A stretch of 64,000 nt of DNA from Archaeoglobaceae archaeon (GCA_027036775.1 JALWDS010000004.1:1-64000), one strand, 5' to 3'; counted from the first letter of the stretch, positions 53,739-62,876 are shown. Notes: generated by a model not told the origin, from the sequence alone. Numbers and translations are program-made.

Positions 53739-54491
53739 ATGGATGTGCTCGGTTTGATTGGAGTAGGTTTGGGTATAGTTGCACTGCTGTTCTTGCTTTC
53801 GGGCATTAGGATAGTTAAGGAATACGAGAGGGGTGTGATATTCAGATTGGGTAGGCTTGTGGGAGCGAGGGGTCCGGGAATTTTCTACGTCATCCCCATA
53901 GTCGAGTCCATGGTTGTCGTTGATTTGAGGACCGTAACCTACGACGTTCCAACTCAAGAGGTCGTTACCAAGGATAACGTTACCGTGAGGGTCAATGCTG
54001 TCGTTTATTACAGAGTGGTCGATCCCGAAAAGGCAGTGACAGAGGTTATGGATTACAGATTCGCCACAGCTCAGATAGCTCAAACCACGTTGAGGAGCGT
54101 GATCGGTCAGACTGAATTGGACGAACTTCTATCCGAGAGGGAGAAGATAAACGTGAAGTTACAGCAGATAATCGACGAGGCAACAAACCCGTGGGGTATC
54201 AAGGTTACCGCTGTTGAGATAAAGGATGTAGAACTGCCGGAGGAGATGAGGAGAATTATGGCAATGCAGGCTGAAGCGGAAAGGGAGAGGAGGGCGAAGA
54301 TAATCAGAGCGGATGGGGAGCTTCAAGCTTCGAAGAAGTTGCTCGAAGCTTCTAAGGTTTTGGAACAGAGCAAGGTTGCGATGATGCTCAGAATTCTGCA
54401 AACTCTGAACGAAGTTGCGTCCGAACAGGCCAACACGATAGTGTTCCCGCTTCCGATCGAAATCCTGGAATACTTCAAGAGAAGAGATTGA
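53739..54491 (+). CDS. Stomatin-like (slipin) SPFH protein
   Basis: 250 residues. One N-terminal hydrophobic hairpin ([20 protein letters not shown]) inserts in the membrane. The SPFH/band 7 domain follows ([57 protein letters not shown]), and a helical C terminus rich in EAERERRAK promotes oligomers. Slipins often pair with an NfeD-like protease; none is adjacent here. It probably organises membrane microdomains. Confidence 0.92.
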   Translation: MDVLGLIGVGLGIVALLFLLSGIRIVKEYERGVIFRLGRLVGARGPGIFYVIPIVESMVVVDLRTVTYDVPTQEVVTKDNVTVRVNAVVYYRVVDPEKAVTEVMDYRFATAQIAQTTLRSVIGQTELDELLSEREKINVKLQQIIDEATNPWGIKVTAVEIKDVELPEEMRRIMAMQAEAERERRAKIIRADGELQASKKLLEASKVLEQSKVAMMLRILQTLNEVASEQANTIVFPLPIEILEYFKRRD

Positions 54492-54493
54492 AT

Positions 54494-55570
54494 TTATATC
54501 TCTCCAAAAATCCTCTCAATCAACCACTTCGAATCGAACTTGACCAAATCGTCGTAACCTTGTCCAGTTCCCAAAAACAGAACGGGCTTACCCGTTACGT
54601 AGCTTATAGATATCGCGGTTCCACCCTTAGGGTCTGCATCTATCTTGGTCAAAATCGTTCCGTCAATTCCTACCGCTTCGTTAAACATCCTCGCCCTTTC
54701 AACCGCATCGTTTCCCGCTATGCTCTCGTCAACGAATATCGTTAAATCGGGTTTGGTAACCCTCTTTATCTTCGCAAGCTGATCTATCAAGTTCTTCTTC
54801 GTGTGCATCCTTCCAGCCGTGTCTGCTAAAACCACATCTATCCCCTTGCTCTCGGCGTGCTTTATCGCATCGTAAATGACCGCACAGGGATCCGCACCTT
54901 GCCTGTGTTTTATAACCTTAACTCCCAAACGCCTGCCGTGCTCTTCCAACTGCTCTATGGCACCAGCCCTAAATGTATCGCCAGCAGCCAAAACCACCGA
55001 ATAACCGAAATCCATCAACCTCTTAGCCACCTTGGCTATCGTAGTGGTTTTTCCGGTTCCGTTGACTCCGACGAAGACTACGTTTAGAGGTCTCTTCTCC
55101 TTCAACCTGCTTTCAACGAACTCGTCGAAGTCGAAACGGTTTCTGTCAAGTATGTCCAAAATGACGAGCTTCAACTCGTTTATGACTATATCCGAAAGCC
55201 TTTCACCTATCTTCCTCCTCCTACCAACCAACCTCTCCTTCAACCGCCTCGAAATTTCTTCAACGACCTCCAAAGCGACATCGCTCTCAAGAAGTATAAT
55301 CTCCAAATCCTCCAGAATATCGTCTACGCTCTTCTCGTCGATTACGATCTCTCTCTCTTTAATCAGAGTCACTATCTTGTCCTTGAATCCTACCTTCTTG
55401 GGTTTCTCCTCTTTTTCACTTTCCTTAACTTCAACCCTCCTCTGCTCTACCTTCTCTTCCTTTTTAACAACTTCTTTAGCTTCGGCTACCTCCTCTTTAA
55501 CCTCCCTCCTAAACTTCTCGTCTATCTTCTTTTTAAAAGCCGAAAGCTTCTCCTTGAGGGATTTAAACAT
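54494..55570 (-). CDS. ftsY: Signal recognition particle receptor FtsY
   Basis: 358 residues from ATG 55570 (GTG 55573 would be one codon longer). A highly charged N-terminal region (about 1-75) is followed by the N domain and the GTPase G domain: GVNGTGKTTTIAKVAKRL, the insertion box with DTFRAGAIEQL, DTAGRMHTKKNL and TKIDADPKGG. It docks SRP-ribosome complexes at the membrane. It is the last gene of the ribosomal-protein operon and overlaps pfdA by one base (TGATG). Confidence 0.95.
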   Translation of the reverse strand: MFKSLKEKLSAFKKKIDEKFRREVKEEVAEAKEVVKKEEKVEQRRVEVKESEKEEKPKKVGFKDKIVTLIKEREIVIDEKSVDDILEDLEIILLESDVALEVVEEISRRLKERLVGRRRKIGERLSDIVINELKLVILDILDRNRFDFDEFVESRLKEKRPLNVVFVGVNGTGKTTTIAKVAKRLMDFGYSVVLAAGDTFRAGAIEQLEEHGRRLGVKVIKHRQGADPCAVIYDAIKHAESKGIDVVLADTAGRMHTKKNLIDQLAKIKRVTKPDLTIFVDESIAGNDAVERARMFNEAVGIDGTILTKIDADPKGGTAISISYVTGKPVLFLGTGQGYDDLVKFDSKWLIERIFGEI

Positions 55571-55986
55571 CACTTCTCCTCCTTCTTTGCTTCTTTCAAG
55601 AGTTCCTCCTGAATTTGCCTTGCCCTTTCTACGATCTGCTGTAAAGCTTGCTCAAGAGTTGTGACGTTCTGCTGAATTGTCTCCCTCTTCTTCTTGAGGA
55701 AATCTATGGCCTCTTTTACCTCCTTTTCAACAACCACACCAGCCCCAACATCGACGAGCATTTTTTTAGCGTTTTTAACGTCAACGTAGGCGAAAACGCC
55801 ACCGCCCAAGTTCATCAAAGCCTCGACACCCTCATCCAAAGAGTCGAAGTATTCCAAACTCTCGATCGTTTTCTCGAGCTGAGAATCGACTATCTCAAGC
55901 TCGAAAATCTTCCTCTGAATGGCCTCAGCTTCGCTTTGAAGCTGTTGAAGCATGATAACTCTCTCATCAACTTTCTCCTTCTCCAA
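55570..55986 (-). CDS. pfdA: Prefoldin alpha subunit
   Basis: About 138 residues. Two long coiled-coil helices (about 1-45 and 90-138) flank the beta-hairpin region (VEALMNLGGGVFAYVDVK, VDVGAGVVVEKEVKEAIDFL), the prefoldin alpha pattern. It forms the hexameric chaperone with beta subunits and hands proteins to the thermosome. I chose TTG 55986 because GAGGTGG ends 5 nt before it; GTG 55995 is the other option. Confidence 0.92.
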   Translation of the reverse strand: MEKEKVDERVIMLQQLQSEAEAIQRKIFELEIVDSQLEKTIESLEYFDSLDEGVEALMNLGGGVFAYVDVKNAKKMLVDVGAGVVVEKEVKEAIDFLKKKRETIQQNVTTLEQALQQIVERARQIQEELLKEAKKEEK

Positions 55987-55996
55987 AACTACCACC

Positions 55997-56170
55997 TCAA
56001 ATAGCCCTAATCGACTTGACCTTTATCAAGTTTCTCTTAACCTTGTGGTTGCTACCCAATAGGGAGTAAACCTTCTCGAGTGCAAACCTCTCGTTGTGAG
56101 CTTCAACGACCTTCCTAAACTTCTGCCAAACCATTCCGTTCCTAAACACACCCTCAACCTCGAACTTCAT
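55997..56170 (-). CDS. rpl18a: Ribosomal protein L18Ae/LX
   Basis: 57 residues. It begins MKFEVEGVFRNGMVWQKFRK, continues VVEAHNERFALEKVYSLLGS and ends VKSIRAI; the beta-alpha-beta core and basic tail match archaeal LX (L18a/L20a). Shine-Dalgarno GGAGGTGATGTT lies directly before the ATG. It lies between aIF6 and prefoldin alpha, its conserved neighbours. Confidence 0.92.
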   Translation of the reverse strand: MKFEVEGVFRNGMVWQKFRKVVEAHNERFALEKVYSLLGSNHKVKRNLIKVKSIRAI

Positions 56171-56182
56171 AACATCACCTCC

Positions 56183-56836
56183 TTAAGGGAAGAGGGCCTC
56201 CTCTATCAAACCCAACTCGAACCCAGTCGTGTCCTTTCCTGCCACGTATCCCTTCGAGTTTGCAACCAATCCCGTTCCAACAAGTTCGACTCCGAAGTTA
56301 ACCGTTCCCGTTCCAACGTCAACTTTCATAACATCCTCGACCTTCCTTATCTCCCACTCGCTTGCGTTTGGATTTAAAAGACCTCCCCTGTTAGTTACGA
56401 CTGCGGACATTCCAACGGTTTTAACTCCCCCTATTGTTCCCCTTGCGGTTTCAACATCCAAGAAGTCCCTTACGGATTCCTCTATGTTCTCATCGACCTC
56501 TGGATGGATTATAGCACCTCTGTCGTTCAAGCAAACAACGTTACCCAAGCATGTCACGTTAGACTCAACGGTCTTCACTTCCGCTATCTTCTCTATTCTT
56601 TCGAGTTCCCTTCTGGAAATCTGAGAATTTACGAGGACACCTTTCGAATTTGCACACACCAAAGCTCCGACCAACTCCGAACCCATTACGGTCGTGACGA
56701 CAACATCTACGTCCAACTCCTCCTTCAAGCTCTCCACTACCCCTCTTTCGTTCACTCCAACTATTGCAAACTCTTCTGTAGCCCTCACGTATAGTCCTAT
56801 TAGGGGAACTCCCTTGATTGCGAGTAGTTTCGGCAT
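56183..56836 (-). CDS. eif6: Translation initiation factor aIF6
   Basis: 217 residues, the pentein fold of five repeated alpha/beta units (recurring [90 protein letters not shown]). It binds the 50S subunit and prevents joining with 30S. Start is one base past the L31e stop, so they are cotranslated or coupled. Confidence 0.95.
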   Translation of the reverse strand: MPKLLAIKGVPLIGLYVRATEEFAIVGVNERGVVESLKEELDVDVVVTTVMGSELVGALVCANSKGVLVNSQISRRELERIEKIAEVKTVESNVTCLGNVVCLNDRGAIIHPEVDENIEESVRDFLDVETARGTIGGVKTVGMSAVVTNRGGLLNPNASEWEIRKVEDVMKVDVGTGTVNFGVELVGTGLVANSKGYVAGKDTTGFELGLIEEALFP

Positions 56837-56837
56837 G

Positions 56838-57125
56838 TCACTCCTTCTTTTCCTCTCCGGTGTAGAGTTCAGCCTCTACTATTCCGTCATCGAACTTCAC
56901 CGCCCTTATCCTTATCTTCGAAGGTGGCTTTTGTATCCCCCTCTCCCAAACCTTCAGGTTTATGCTCGGATCTATCTTAACCTTATCCTCATCGACCTTC
57001 ATGTGTCTGCTGAGGAATCTCCTTATGTATCTCATGGCCTTTACCGCTCTAAGCCATCTCGGATACCTCTTGAGCTTGTGCTTCAGCCTTATCGAATATA
57101 TCCTCTCAACCTCCACCTTCGCCAT
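56838..57125 (-). CDS. rpl31e: Ribosomal protein L31e
   Basis: 95 residues from ATG 57125 ([20 protein letters not shown]); the frame is open further upstream but the added residues look non-coding and the start has GGGTGGGA before it. L31e features: [36 protein letters not shown]. It lies near the peptide tunnel exit of the 50S subunit. The leader upstream carries a tiny ORF and a hairpin-rich element, described separately. Confidence 0.93.
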   Translation of the reverse strand: MAKVEVERIYSIRLKHKLKRYPRWLRAVKAMRYIRRFLSRHMKVDEDKVKIDPSINLKVWERGIQKPPSKIRIRAVKFDDGIVEAELYTGEEKKE

Positions 57126-57186
57126 GGTCCCACCCGAAAGCTCATTTTTCCGAAACATTTTTATTTTTCTCCATCTTAACACCTCC

Positions 57187-57298
57187 TTAGAGGGTTGCCT
57201 GACCCAGCCCGATGACACCAACCGACCCCGTGAAGCCATCGCAAGGTGAAGTGGGGAGTTCCCTGCGGGAACCTTCCCGCCAAAGCGGGAAGAGGAGG
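57187..57298 (-). ncRNA. GC-rich hairpin element between rpl39e and rpl31e (candidate structured RNA)
   Basis: A 110-bp GC-rich island in an AT-leaning genome, between two ribosomal protein genes. Hairpins (plus-strand coordinates): CTTCCCGC/GCGGGAAG (57273-57292, 8 bp, 4-nt loop), GTTCCC/GGGAAC (57258-57272, 6 bp, 3-nt loop) directly next to it, CGATGAC/GCCATCG (57210-57241, 7 bp with one wobble on the minus strand) and GGGT/ACCC (57192-57205). High GC in hyperthermophile non-coding DNA usually marks structured RNA. Strand is inferred from the operon. It could be an H/ACA-type or other ncRNA, or a regulatory leader; I found no clear ACA box, k-turn or tRNA features. Confidence 0.5.
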
Positions 57299-57451
57299 TC
57301 AGACCTTCAACTTCTTATGCCTCCAATTCCTCTGCTTCGGACTCCTCGTAAACCTCCTGTTCGTCTTCAATATGACCCAGAGTGGAGGTCTCCTGTTTGC
57401 TTTTAAAAACTTCGCCAACCTCCTTTTAACCCCCACCGTCTTCTTCCCCAT
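57299..57451 (-). CDS. rpl39e: Ribosomal protein L39e
   Basis: 50 residues, a very basic L39e: [20 protein letters not shown] at the start, [13 protein letters not shown] in the middle and [11 protein letters not shown] at the end. It lines the peptide exit tunnel. It lies 5 bp after the PDCD5 stop in the minus-strand operon. Confidence 0.95.
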   Translation of the reverse strand: MGKKTVGVKRRLAKFLKANRRPPLWVILKTNRRFTRSPKQRNWRHKKLKV

Positions 57452-57456
57452 ATCCA

Positions 57457-57786
57457 TCACTTCCTTACGATTCTCGTCTCCCTTTTCCTTGAGGCTATCT
57501 GCCTTAATATAGATTTCAAAACATCGTCGCTTATCTTCTGCTTAATTCTACCGCTTTGAGCCAATAAAATCAACTGATTTTCAACCGCTTCAGCAATATC
57601 TGGATGAGCGAGCTTGAGCCTCGCCAACCTTTCCCTCGCCTCTGGCTCAAGTATCTGCCTTAGAATTGCCTTCTTCTGCATCTCTATCTGCTGTTTCATC
57701 TGTTCCCTCTGCATCTCCTCCTCTTTCATTCTCTGAAGTTCCATCAGCTTTCTCCTTCTGATCTCCTCGAGCTCCCTCTCGTCCAT
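57457..57786 (-). CDS. PDCD5-family DNA-binding protein
   Basis: 109 residues. A long charged N-terminal helix ([20 protein letters not shown]) is followed by a triple-helix core ([60 protein letters not shown]). It binds nucleic acid in archaea; the eukaryotic homolog is a apoptosis/chaperonin-associated protein. The place between S19e and L39e is conserved across archaea. Confidence 0.93.
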   Translation of the reverse strand: MDERELEEIRRRKLMELQRMKEEEMQREQMKQQIEMQKKAILRQILEPEARERLARLKLAHPDIAEAVENQLILLAQSGRIKQKISDDVLKSILRQIASRKRETRIVRK

Positions 57787-57795
57787 AAAATCACC

Positions 57796-58245
57796 TCAAT
57801 ACTTCGCCAACTCTGGAATCTGCTGAACGAGTTCCCTCTTAATTTCGGTTGCGATTTTATCCAAGAACGACCTTCCCTTCGGCGTTACCACTCTACCTTC
57901 CTTTGTCTTAGTAACGAACCCCGCCTTTTCGAGCTGTTGCAGAGCCTTCCTTATTATAGAACCGCTTCCCTTTCTGAACTTCTCAGGTTTAACACCTCTG
58001 TTCTTCCTCCCACCGTAAGCGGTTCTCAACCTTTCTATTCCCACAGGTCCGTTTATGTAGACCTTTCTGAATATCGAAGCAACCCTTATCCACCACCAAT
58101 CTTCCTGCTCTGGAGCCCTCTCTTTATGAACTCCTGTTTTGACGAACTTCGCCCACTCCGGTGGTGTGAACTCCGGCATCTCCTTCAGCCTTTCGGCAAC
58201 CCTCTGAATAAGCATATCCGCTGGGACGTCATACACAGTCGCCAT
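57796..58245 (-). CDS. rps19e: Ribosomal protein S19e
   Basis: 149 residues. The archaeal/eukaryotic small-subunit protein with [56 protein letters not shown] and a winged-helix end ([20 protein letters not shown]). It takes part in 40S/30S maturation. It follows YhbY by 4 bp. Confidence 0.95.
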   Translation of the reverse strand: MATVYDVPADMLIQRVAERLKEMPEFTPPEWAKFVKTGVHKERAPEQEDWWWIRVASIFRKVYINGPVGIERLRTAYGGRKNRGVKPEKFRKGSGSIIRKALQQLEKAGFVTKTKEGRVVTPKGRSFLDKIATEIKRELVQQIPELAKY

Positions 58246-58249
58246 AACC

Positions 58250-58513
58250 TCACCTCTCGAAAGTTAAAACAAATCCTCTAACGTCCACGAGCCTACCCTT
58301 AACGTGCTTTGCAATCTCCTTAGCCAACTCCCTCCTATCTCTACCCTTCATCGTGATTACCCTGAAGTTTCTGAGCATCCTCACCTTAACCTTTCCGTGC
58401 TTTTCGAGTGCCTGATTTATCTCCTTAATCACACCTTCGTTTATTCCCCTCTTACCAACGTTTATCGTGATCATGAAGCTTAAGTTCTTGGGCTTGTTAA
58501 AAAATTTTGTCAT
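58250..58513 (-). CDS. YhbY/CRM-domain RNA-binding protein
   Basis: Up to 87 residues. CRM fold: [35 protein letters not shown], and the GxxG-like [20 protein letters not shown]. Bacterial YhbY binds pre-50S subunits. The ATG at 58513 overlaps the upstream membrane gene by 17 bp; ATG 58474, which gives [10 protein letters not shown], is a good alternative start. It heads the conserved operon down to ftsY. Confidence 0.88.
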   Translation of the reverse strand: MTKFFNKPKNLSFMITINVGKRGINEGVIKEINQALEKHGKVKVRMLRNFRVITMKGRDRRELAKEIAKHVKGRLVDVRGFVLTFER

Positions 58514-59219
58514 GAAACCTCTTCACCCAGTAAACATTTCTGGTAAATTTGACCAGCGATAGAGCACATTTGAGTAGGGCTACTATGACAATGGTCCTTC
58601 CTTGAATTGGATTTAGCAGTCCAACGATTATAGCCAAGGCAAAGAGATACGTAGCCACTACAAACAACCTTGTCGGACCTGTTACGTCTATAGGTTCGAT
58701 CAAGTTATTTTGAACATCTTTATATATTTTCGCTAATTTTACAGTATAGAGGGAGATCGGTAAGTATAAAAGCACAGCACCGTTCGTTGCGCTGTTGAGT
58801 ATGTTTATAGGAACGTTGTTGCAAAGGTAATCGGAGAAAGGTAGTATTGCCATCGTTCCCAATATCAGCGGTATCATTCGACAGGAACGGTTGTCTCCCA
58901 AACTCAACCCAGTTTTAGCTAAAATAATGAGCAGACCTACATTGTATATGTAAAGTATGAACGCCATTGTAAGTGTGAGGATAGCTTTAACGTAAAATGG
59001 TGCAGGTATTATACCGGGCAACAATCTGCAACCGAAAAATATCTTTAAAGTTAGTATTATCATAGTGACAATCAAGACGAGTATGAACGATCCGATACGA
59101 TTCGATAGAGCGTATTTTGCATCTTCCTTGGTTGTAAGCAGATAGTTCACGAAAGCGATAGGTAATGTAGCTATGGATAATGTAGATACAAGCAGGGTAA
59201 CAGCGTGCTCCAAGCTCAT
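58497..59219 (-). CDS. Polytopic membrane protein, uncharacterised
   Basis: 240 residues with about seven hydrophobic segments (near 5-27, 41-62, 75-100, 113-133, 140-160, 182-203 and 206-225) and short loops. A few Cys and charged residues lie in the loops (FGCRLLPG, GDNRSCRMIP, DYLCNNVP). Not recognised. AT-richer than the ribosomal operon that follows. A TATA-like ttatataat on the minus strand lies about 25 bp before the start. Confidence 0.65.
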   Translation of the reverse strand: MSLEHAVTLLVSTLSIATLPIAFVNYLLTTKEDAKYALSNRIGSFILVLIVTMIILTLKIFFGCRLLPGIIPAPFYVKAILTLTMAFILYIYNVGLLIILAKTGLSLGDNRSCRMIPLILGTMAILPFSDYLCNNVPINILNSATNGAVLLYLPISLYTVKLAKIYKDVQNNLIEPIDVTGPTRLFVVATYLFALAIIVGLLNPIQGRTIVIVALLKCALSLVKFTRNVYWVKRFHDKIF

Positions 59220-59267
59220 TATTCAATCCCTCTGAATAACAGTTCATTATATAATTTACGCTACGAA

Positions 59268-60062
59268 TCAAAAGTTTATAGAGCTACCAACTCCCACTAT
59301 TCTACACTTCCCTCCAAGCTTGGACTTCAGAATGAACTCGTTTTTCAATCCTGTGCAGTGGCACGGGGCTATAAGATCGATCTTACTCTCAAGCCATTCA
59401 ATCGTTTCAATAATCTCCCTTTCGCCCATCGAAACAAGGTGGGTTCCTCCCACAACCAATTTAACCTCGTCACCCACAACCTCTTCGGCATACTCTATCG
59501 TGTTCCTCAAACCAGCGTGACAACAGCCGAGTATCAAGGCCAAACCCCTCTCGGTTTTTAAAACCAAGCTCTGATCGTCCCTAATCTCATCCCTCTCCTT
59601 AACTCCGTTTCTAACTATATACGAATCGGATAACAGGGCTGGCTTGTGCTTCCTTGGAACGTATCCCAAGGCTATCACTCCCTTGCAAACCTCAACGGGA
59701 TCCTCGTGCTCAATCACCTCCGCGTAGTATTCTATCCGCTCCCTTCGAAACGGAATTCCCACGTATTCGCCCTTGTAAAATCTCGGCAGAAACGCATCTG
59801 GATGTGCGTAAACCTTCAAGTCGAAAGCTCTAACGAATTTCAAAATACCTCCAGTGTGATCGTAGTGGCCGTGACTCAAAACGATCTTCTCTGGCTTTTT
59901 CTCTTTCAAAATCAGCATATTTTCAAACGCCACACCCGTTTGCCCCGTATCGAACAGAATTGTCTCTTTACCCTTTATCAACGCTGAAAAACCCCATTCC
60001 GCTTTCAAACCCTGAGGTCTCAAATTGACAACCTTGTTGTCCGACAGGATCACCACATCCAT
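59268..60062 (-). CDS. Metallo-beta-lactamase fold hydrolase (dihydropterin synthase-like group)
   Basis: 264 residues from ATG 60062; the longer frame would overlap the divergent gene. MBL motifs: HGHYDHTGG (metal site), GCCHAGLRNTIEYA, GGTHLVS and a final CHCTG. This group includes a beta-ribofuranosylaminobenzene 5'-phosphate-linked dihydropterin enzyme from methanopterin synthesis and many unassigned archaeal hydrolases. Context (another MBL gene head to head) gives no clear pathway. Confidence 0.82.
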   Translation of the reverse strand: MDVVILSDNKVVNLRPQGLKAEWGFSALIKGKETILFDTGQTGVAFENMLILKEKKPEKIVLSHGHYDHTGGILKFVRAFDLKVYAHPDAFLPRFYKGEYVGIPFRRERIEYYAEVIEHEDPVEVCKGVIALGYVPRKHKPALLSDSYIVRNGVKERDEIRDDQSLVLKTERGLALILGCCHAGLRNTIEYAEEVVGDEVKLVVGGTHLVSMGEREIIETIEWLESKIDLIAPCHCTGLKNEFILKSKLGGKCRIVGVGSSINF

Positions 60063-60131
60063 ATCTCGGGTTTTCCCTCGCTTATTAAACTGTCGGACAA
60101 ATCTAAAAATCGCCTGCCACATCTTAAGCTT

Positions 60132-60896
60132 ATGCGTGTCACACTCCTCGGAACTGGTGATTCGACGGGAACACCGATAATCGGTTGCCACTGCAAGACG
60201 TGTGAAGATGCGAGGAGGAAGGGATGGGAGAGGAAGAGGTTCTCGGTGATGATCCAGAACGAAGGTAAAACTTTGCTCATAGACACATCACCTGACATGA
60301 GGAGACAGCTCTTGGATTGCAACGTAGATAGGGTAGATGCGGTAATATGGACCCACTGTCACTTCGATCATTTCGGAGGATTCGGAAACTTCTACAGAGT
60401 TCAGAGCGACGTCAAGGTTTACACAACACCAAAAATTCACGAAGACATCGGAAAGTTCATGAGCTTTATGGAGTATAGGCCAATAGAGGTCGAATGCTAC
60501 GAACCGTTTGAGATAGTTGGTCTCAAGGTGACGTTGTTTGATGTGAATCATCCCCCAGTTGATGCGGTCGGTGTCAAGGTGGAGTGGGACGGATACAAGG
60601 TCGTGATAAGCGGAGACACGAATGCGGACATTCCCAAAAGGAGTTTGGAAGAGATGGAAGAGCCTGACTTGTTTATAGTCGAAGCTTTGGCTCCAAGAGG
60701 TAGGTTTAAGAAGCACATGAACGCTGAAGAGGCCTTATCTTTGGCGAAGAAGTTGAGGGCAAGGAAAACCGTCTTAACACACGTCGGACACTTCTTCCCT
60801 CCCCACGAAGTAGCGGTAAAGAGATGGCCGATAGGACACGACTACCAAACGTTCGAGTTTAAGGAGGTCAAGCTGACAAAGTTTTTTGAACGATAG
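60132..60896 (+). CDS. PhnP-like metallo-beta-lactamase phosphodiesterase
   Basis: 254 residues. A Cys-containing start (GCHCKTCEDARR) and MBL motifs THCHFDHFGGFG, NHPPVDAVGV, SGDTNAD and TLTHVGH-like VLTHVGHFFPPH match PhnP/cyclic phosphodiesterases. PhnP cleaves ribosyl-1,2-cyclic phosphate; archaeal members may act on cyclic nucleotide or RNA ends. No phn genes are nearby. It is followed 12 bp later by the glycerate kinase gene. Confidence 0.87.
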   Translation: MRVTLLGTGDSTGTPIIGCHCKTCEDARRKGWERKRFSVMIQNEGKTLLIDTSPDMRRQLLDCNVDRVDAVIWTHCHFDHFGGFGNFYRVQSDVKVYTTPKIHEDIGKFMSFMEYRPIEVECYEPFEIVGLKVTLFDVNHPPVDAVGVKVEWDGYKVVISGDTNADIPKRSLEEMEEPDLFIVEALAPRGRFKKHMNAEEALSLAKKLRARKTVLTHVGHFFPPHEVAVKRWPIGHDYQTFEFKEVKLTKFFER

Positions 60897-60908
60897 ACTA
60901 CGTGCGTC

Positions 60909-62201
60909 ATGGACGTAGCTATGAAAATTATGAATAAAGCTATAGAACTCGCCGACCCATACAAGGCTGTTCTTAAATCTGTTGAGGTTAACGAAGATGT
61001 TGTGATCTGCGGAAAGAGGTTTAAGGCGAATAGGGTTTACGTCGTGGGTTTCGGCAAAGCTGTCTGTCCCATGGCAAAAGCGATAGAAGATTTGATGCTC
61101 GACAGGATAGTTGATGGAGTTGTTGTGACCAAATACGGCTATTCTTTACCTTTGAGGAAGATAGAGGTCTTGGAAGGTGGACATCCAATTCCAGACGAGA
61201 ACTCCCTAAAGTCCGCCCTAAAAATAGTCGAAATTGCAAAAAAAGTTGGAGAAGACGATCTACTGATAGTTTTGATATCAGGTGGAGGGAGTGCCCTCTT
61301 TACACTGCCCGAAGATGGTATCAGTTTGGAAGACAAGATAAAAACGAACGAGCTACTCTTAAGCTGTGGAGCCAAGATACACGAGATAAACGCCGTCAGA
61401 AAACACATATCCAAGGTCAAGGGTGGGAAGTTTGCCAAGATGGTTAGAGGGACTACCGTTTCTCTTATAGTCTCCGACGTCGTGGGTGACAACTTGGAGG
61501 TCATTGCATCTGGCCCAACCGTCAAAGACCCAACGACGTTCGAACACGCATACAGGGTTTTGAAACTGCACGACATATGGGACAAAGTTCCAGAAAGCGT
61601 TAGAAGGCACATAGAGCTTGGAATGAAGGGACTGAAGGAGGAGACCTTGAAGAAGGATTTACCGAACGTTCACAACTTTCTGATAGCGAGTAACAGAATA
61701 GTTTGCGAGGGATTGGAGAGATTTTGCAGGAGTTTGGGTTACAACGCCCACATACTTACCACAACGCTTGAAGGTGAGGCTAAGGAAGTTGCGAACGCCT
61801 TGGGTTCCATAATTCAGGAGGTTTGCAGGTTCAACAGACCCTTCAAGAAACCCTGCGTTCTTATAGCTGGAGGTGAGATGACGGTAACCCTAAACTCTCA
61901 CGGGAAAGGTGGACCAAACCAGGAGTTCGCCTTGAGCGTAACGAAGAAGATATCGGGTTTGAACGTCGTTGTTCTGGCCTTTGACAGCGACGGAACTGAT
62001 GGACCAACGGATTCAGCTGGTGGAATCGTTGACGGAAAGACCTTGGAAGTATTGGTGGAGAGGGGAATAGACGTCGATGAATGCTTGAAGAATCACGACT
62101 CATACAACGCTTTGAAGGTTGCGAACGCTTTGATCTTCACGGGTCCGACGAGAACGAACGTCAACTCTTTCGTTATAGCAATAGTTCCGCAAGATATTTA
62201 A
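60909..62201 (+). CDS. Glycerate 2-kinase (MOFRL family)
   Basis: 430 residues. N-terminal GckA/TtuD domain (VYVVGFGKAVCPMAKAIEDL, GGHPIPDENS, LISGGGSALFTLPEDG, INAVRKHISKVKGGK, SDVVGDNLEVIASGPT) and C-terminal MOFRL domain (IAGGEMTVTLNSHGKGGPNQ, FDSDGTDGPTDSAGG). It phosphorylates glycerate to 2-phosphoglycerate, feeding glycolysis/gluconeogenesis in archaea. Confidence 0.93.
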   Translation: MDVAMKIMNKAIELADPYKAVLKSVEVNEDVVICGKRFKANRVYVVGFGKAVCPMAKAIEDLMLDRIVDGVVVTKYGYSLPLRKIEVLEGGHPIPDENSLKSALKIVEIAKKVGEDDLLIVLISGGGSALFTLPEDGISLEDKIKTNELLLSCGAKIHEINAVRKHISKVKGGKFAKMVRGTTVSLIVSDVVGDNLEVIASGPTVKDPTTFEHAYRVLKLHDIWDKVPESVRRHIELGMKGLKEETLKKDLPNVHNFLIASNRIVCEGLERFCRSLGYNAHILTTTLEGEAKEVANALGSIIQEVCRFNRPFKKPCVLIAGGEMTVTLNSHGKGGPNQEFALSVTKKISGLNVVVLAFDSDGTDGPTDSAGGIVDGKTLEVLVERGIDVDECLKNHDSYNALKVANALIFTGPTRTNVNSFVIAIVPQDI

Positions 62202-62221
62202 GTTTGAAACGGATTCTGTTC

Positions 62222-62455
62222 ATGGCCTGTTGCAACGTCGATCCGAACAGGATGATGGAGAGGATACTCGAAAGGTTCGTGGAAAACGGTTTCAGTATAA
62301 AGCTCGATGCTCTCATAACGTTCGTTAAGAGGTGTGTCGAGGAGTTTGGGGAGATAAACCTCGACGATGTCGATAACCTGTGCAACTTCGTAGATAAAAA
62401 GTTTGGAGTTAGGAAGATAGAGGTTAAGCATGTAGAGAGCTACTTCAGCCCTTGA
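62222..62455 (+). CDS. Small uncharacterised helical protein
   Basis: 77 residues from ATG 62222, 20 bp after glycerate kinase; longer starts run inside that gene. Mostly alpha-helical, charged (PNRMMERILERFVENGFSIK, LDALITFVKRCVEEFGEINL, LCNFVDKKFGVRKIEVKHVE) with CC at residues 3-4. No family recognised. It is convergent with moaC (11-bp overlap). Confidence 0.6.
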   Translation: MACCNVDPNRMMERILERFVENGFSIKLDALITFVKRCVEEFGEINLDDVDNLCNFVDKKFGVRKIEVKHVESYFSP

Positions 62456-62876
62456 TCTTTTCGATAACCCTGACGTATTCTATTCTGGTGTGGGGATAGT
62501 TGCCACTCTCGTCCTTCTCCAAAGCTTTCACCATGTCCCATATGGTTAAAAGTGCCACGCTCACACCCGTCAGAGCCTCCATCTCGACTCCCGTCTTTCC
62601 TACGGATTTGACGGTGCATACTACTTTAACACCTTCATCGGCGATCTCGAAATCTAAGGATACGGAAGTGATGGGGATCGGATGACACATCGGTATGAGT
62701 TCTGGTGTCTTCTTCACGGCCAAGATTCCCGCGACGTTTGACACATTCAAAACGTCTCCCTTGGGAGTTCTGTTTTCCCTTATGGCTTTAACGGTCTCCC
62801 TCCTCAATCTTATAAAGCCTTCCGCCTTTGCAACCCTAACGACCTCCCTCTTTTCGGTTACGTCAACCATTCGCAT
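62445..62876 (-). CDS. moaC: Cyclic pyranopterin monophosphate synthase MoaC
   Basis: 143 residues. It converts the MoaA product to cPMP in molybdopterin synthesis. Family landmarks: MVDVTEKREVVRVAKAEGFI, MCHPIPITSVSLDFEI, VGKTGVEMEALTGVSVALLT, and MVKALEKDE. Length fits single-domain MoaC. No other moa gene is in the window. Divergent from the GGCT gene. Confidence 0.95.
   Translation of the reverse strand: MRMVDVTEKREVVRVAKAEGFIRLRRETVKAIRENRTPKGDVLNVSNVAGILAVKKTPELIPMCHPIPITSVSLDFEIADEGVKVVCTVKSVGKTGVEMEALTGVSVALLTIWDMVKALEKDESGNYPHTRIEYVRVIEKIKG

Noticed and set aside
57187-57298. tRNA, SRP RNA or RNase P RNA in the GC-rich element
   Set aside because: No T-loop consensus, no SRP helix 8 motif and no RNase P conserved regions are visible, and it is too short for the last two.
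57246-57512. 88-residue plus-strand frame across rpl39e
   Set aside because: It is the shadow of rpl39e and the hairpin element; no start signal or family match.
62081-62221. N-terminal extension of the small helical protein
   Set aside because: It would run inside glycerate kinase; the ATG at 62222 just after that gene is simpler.
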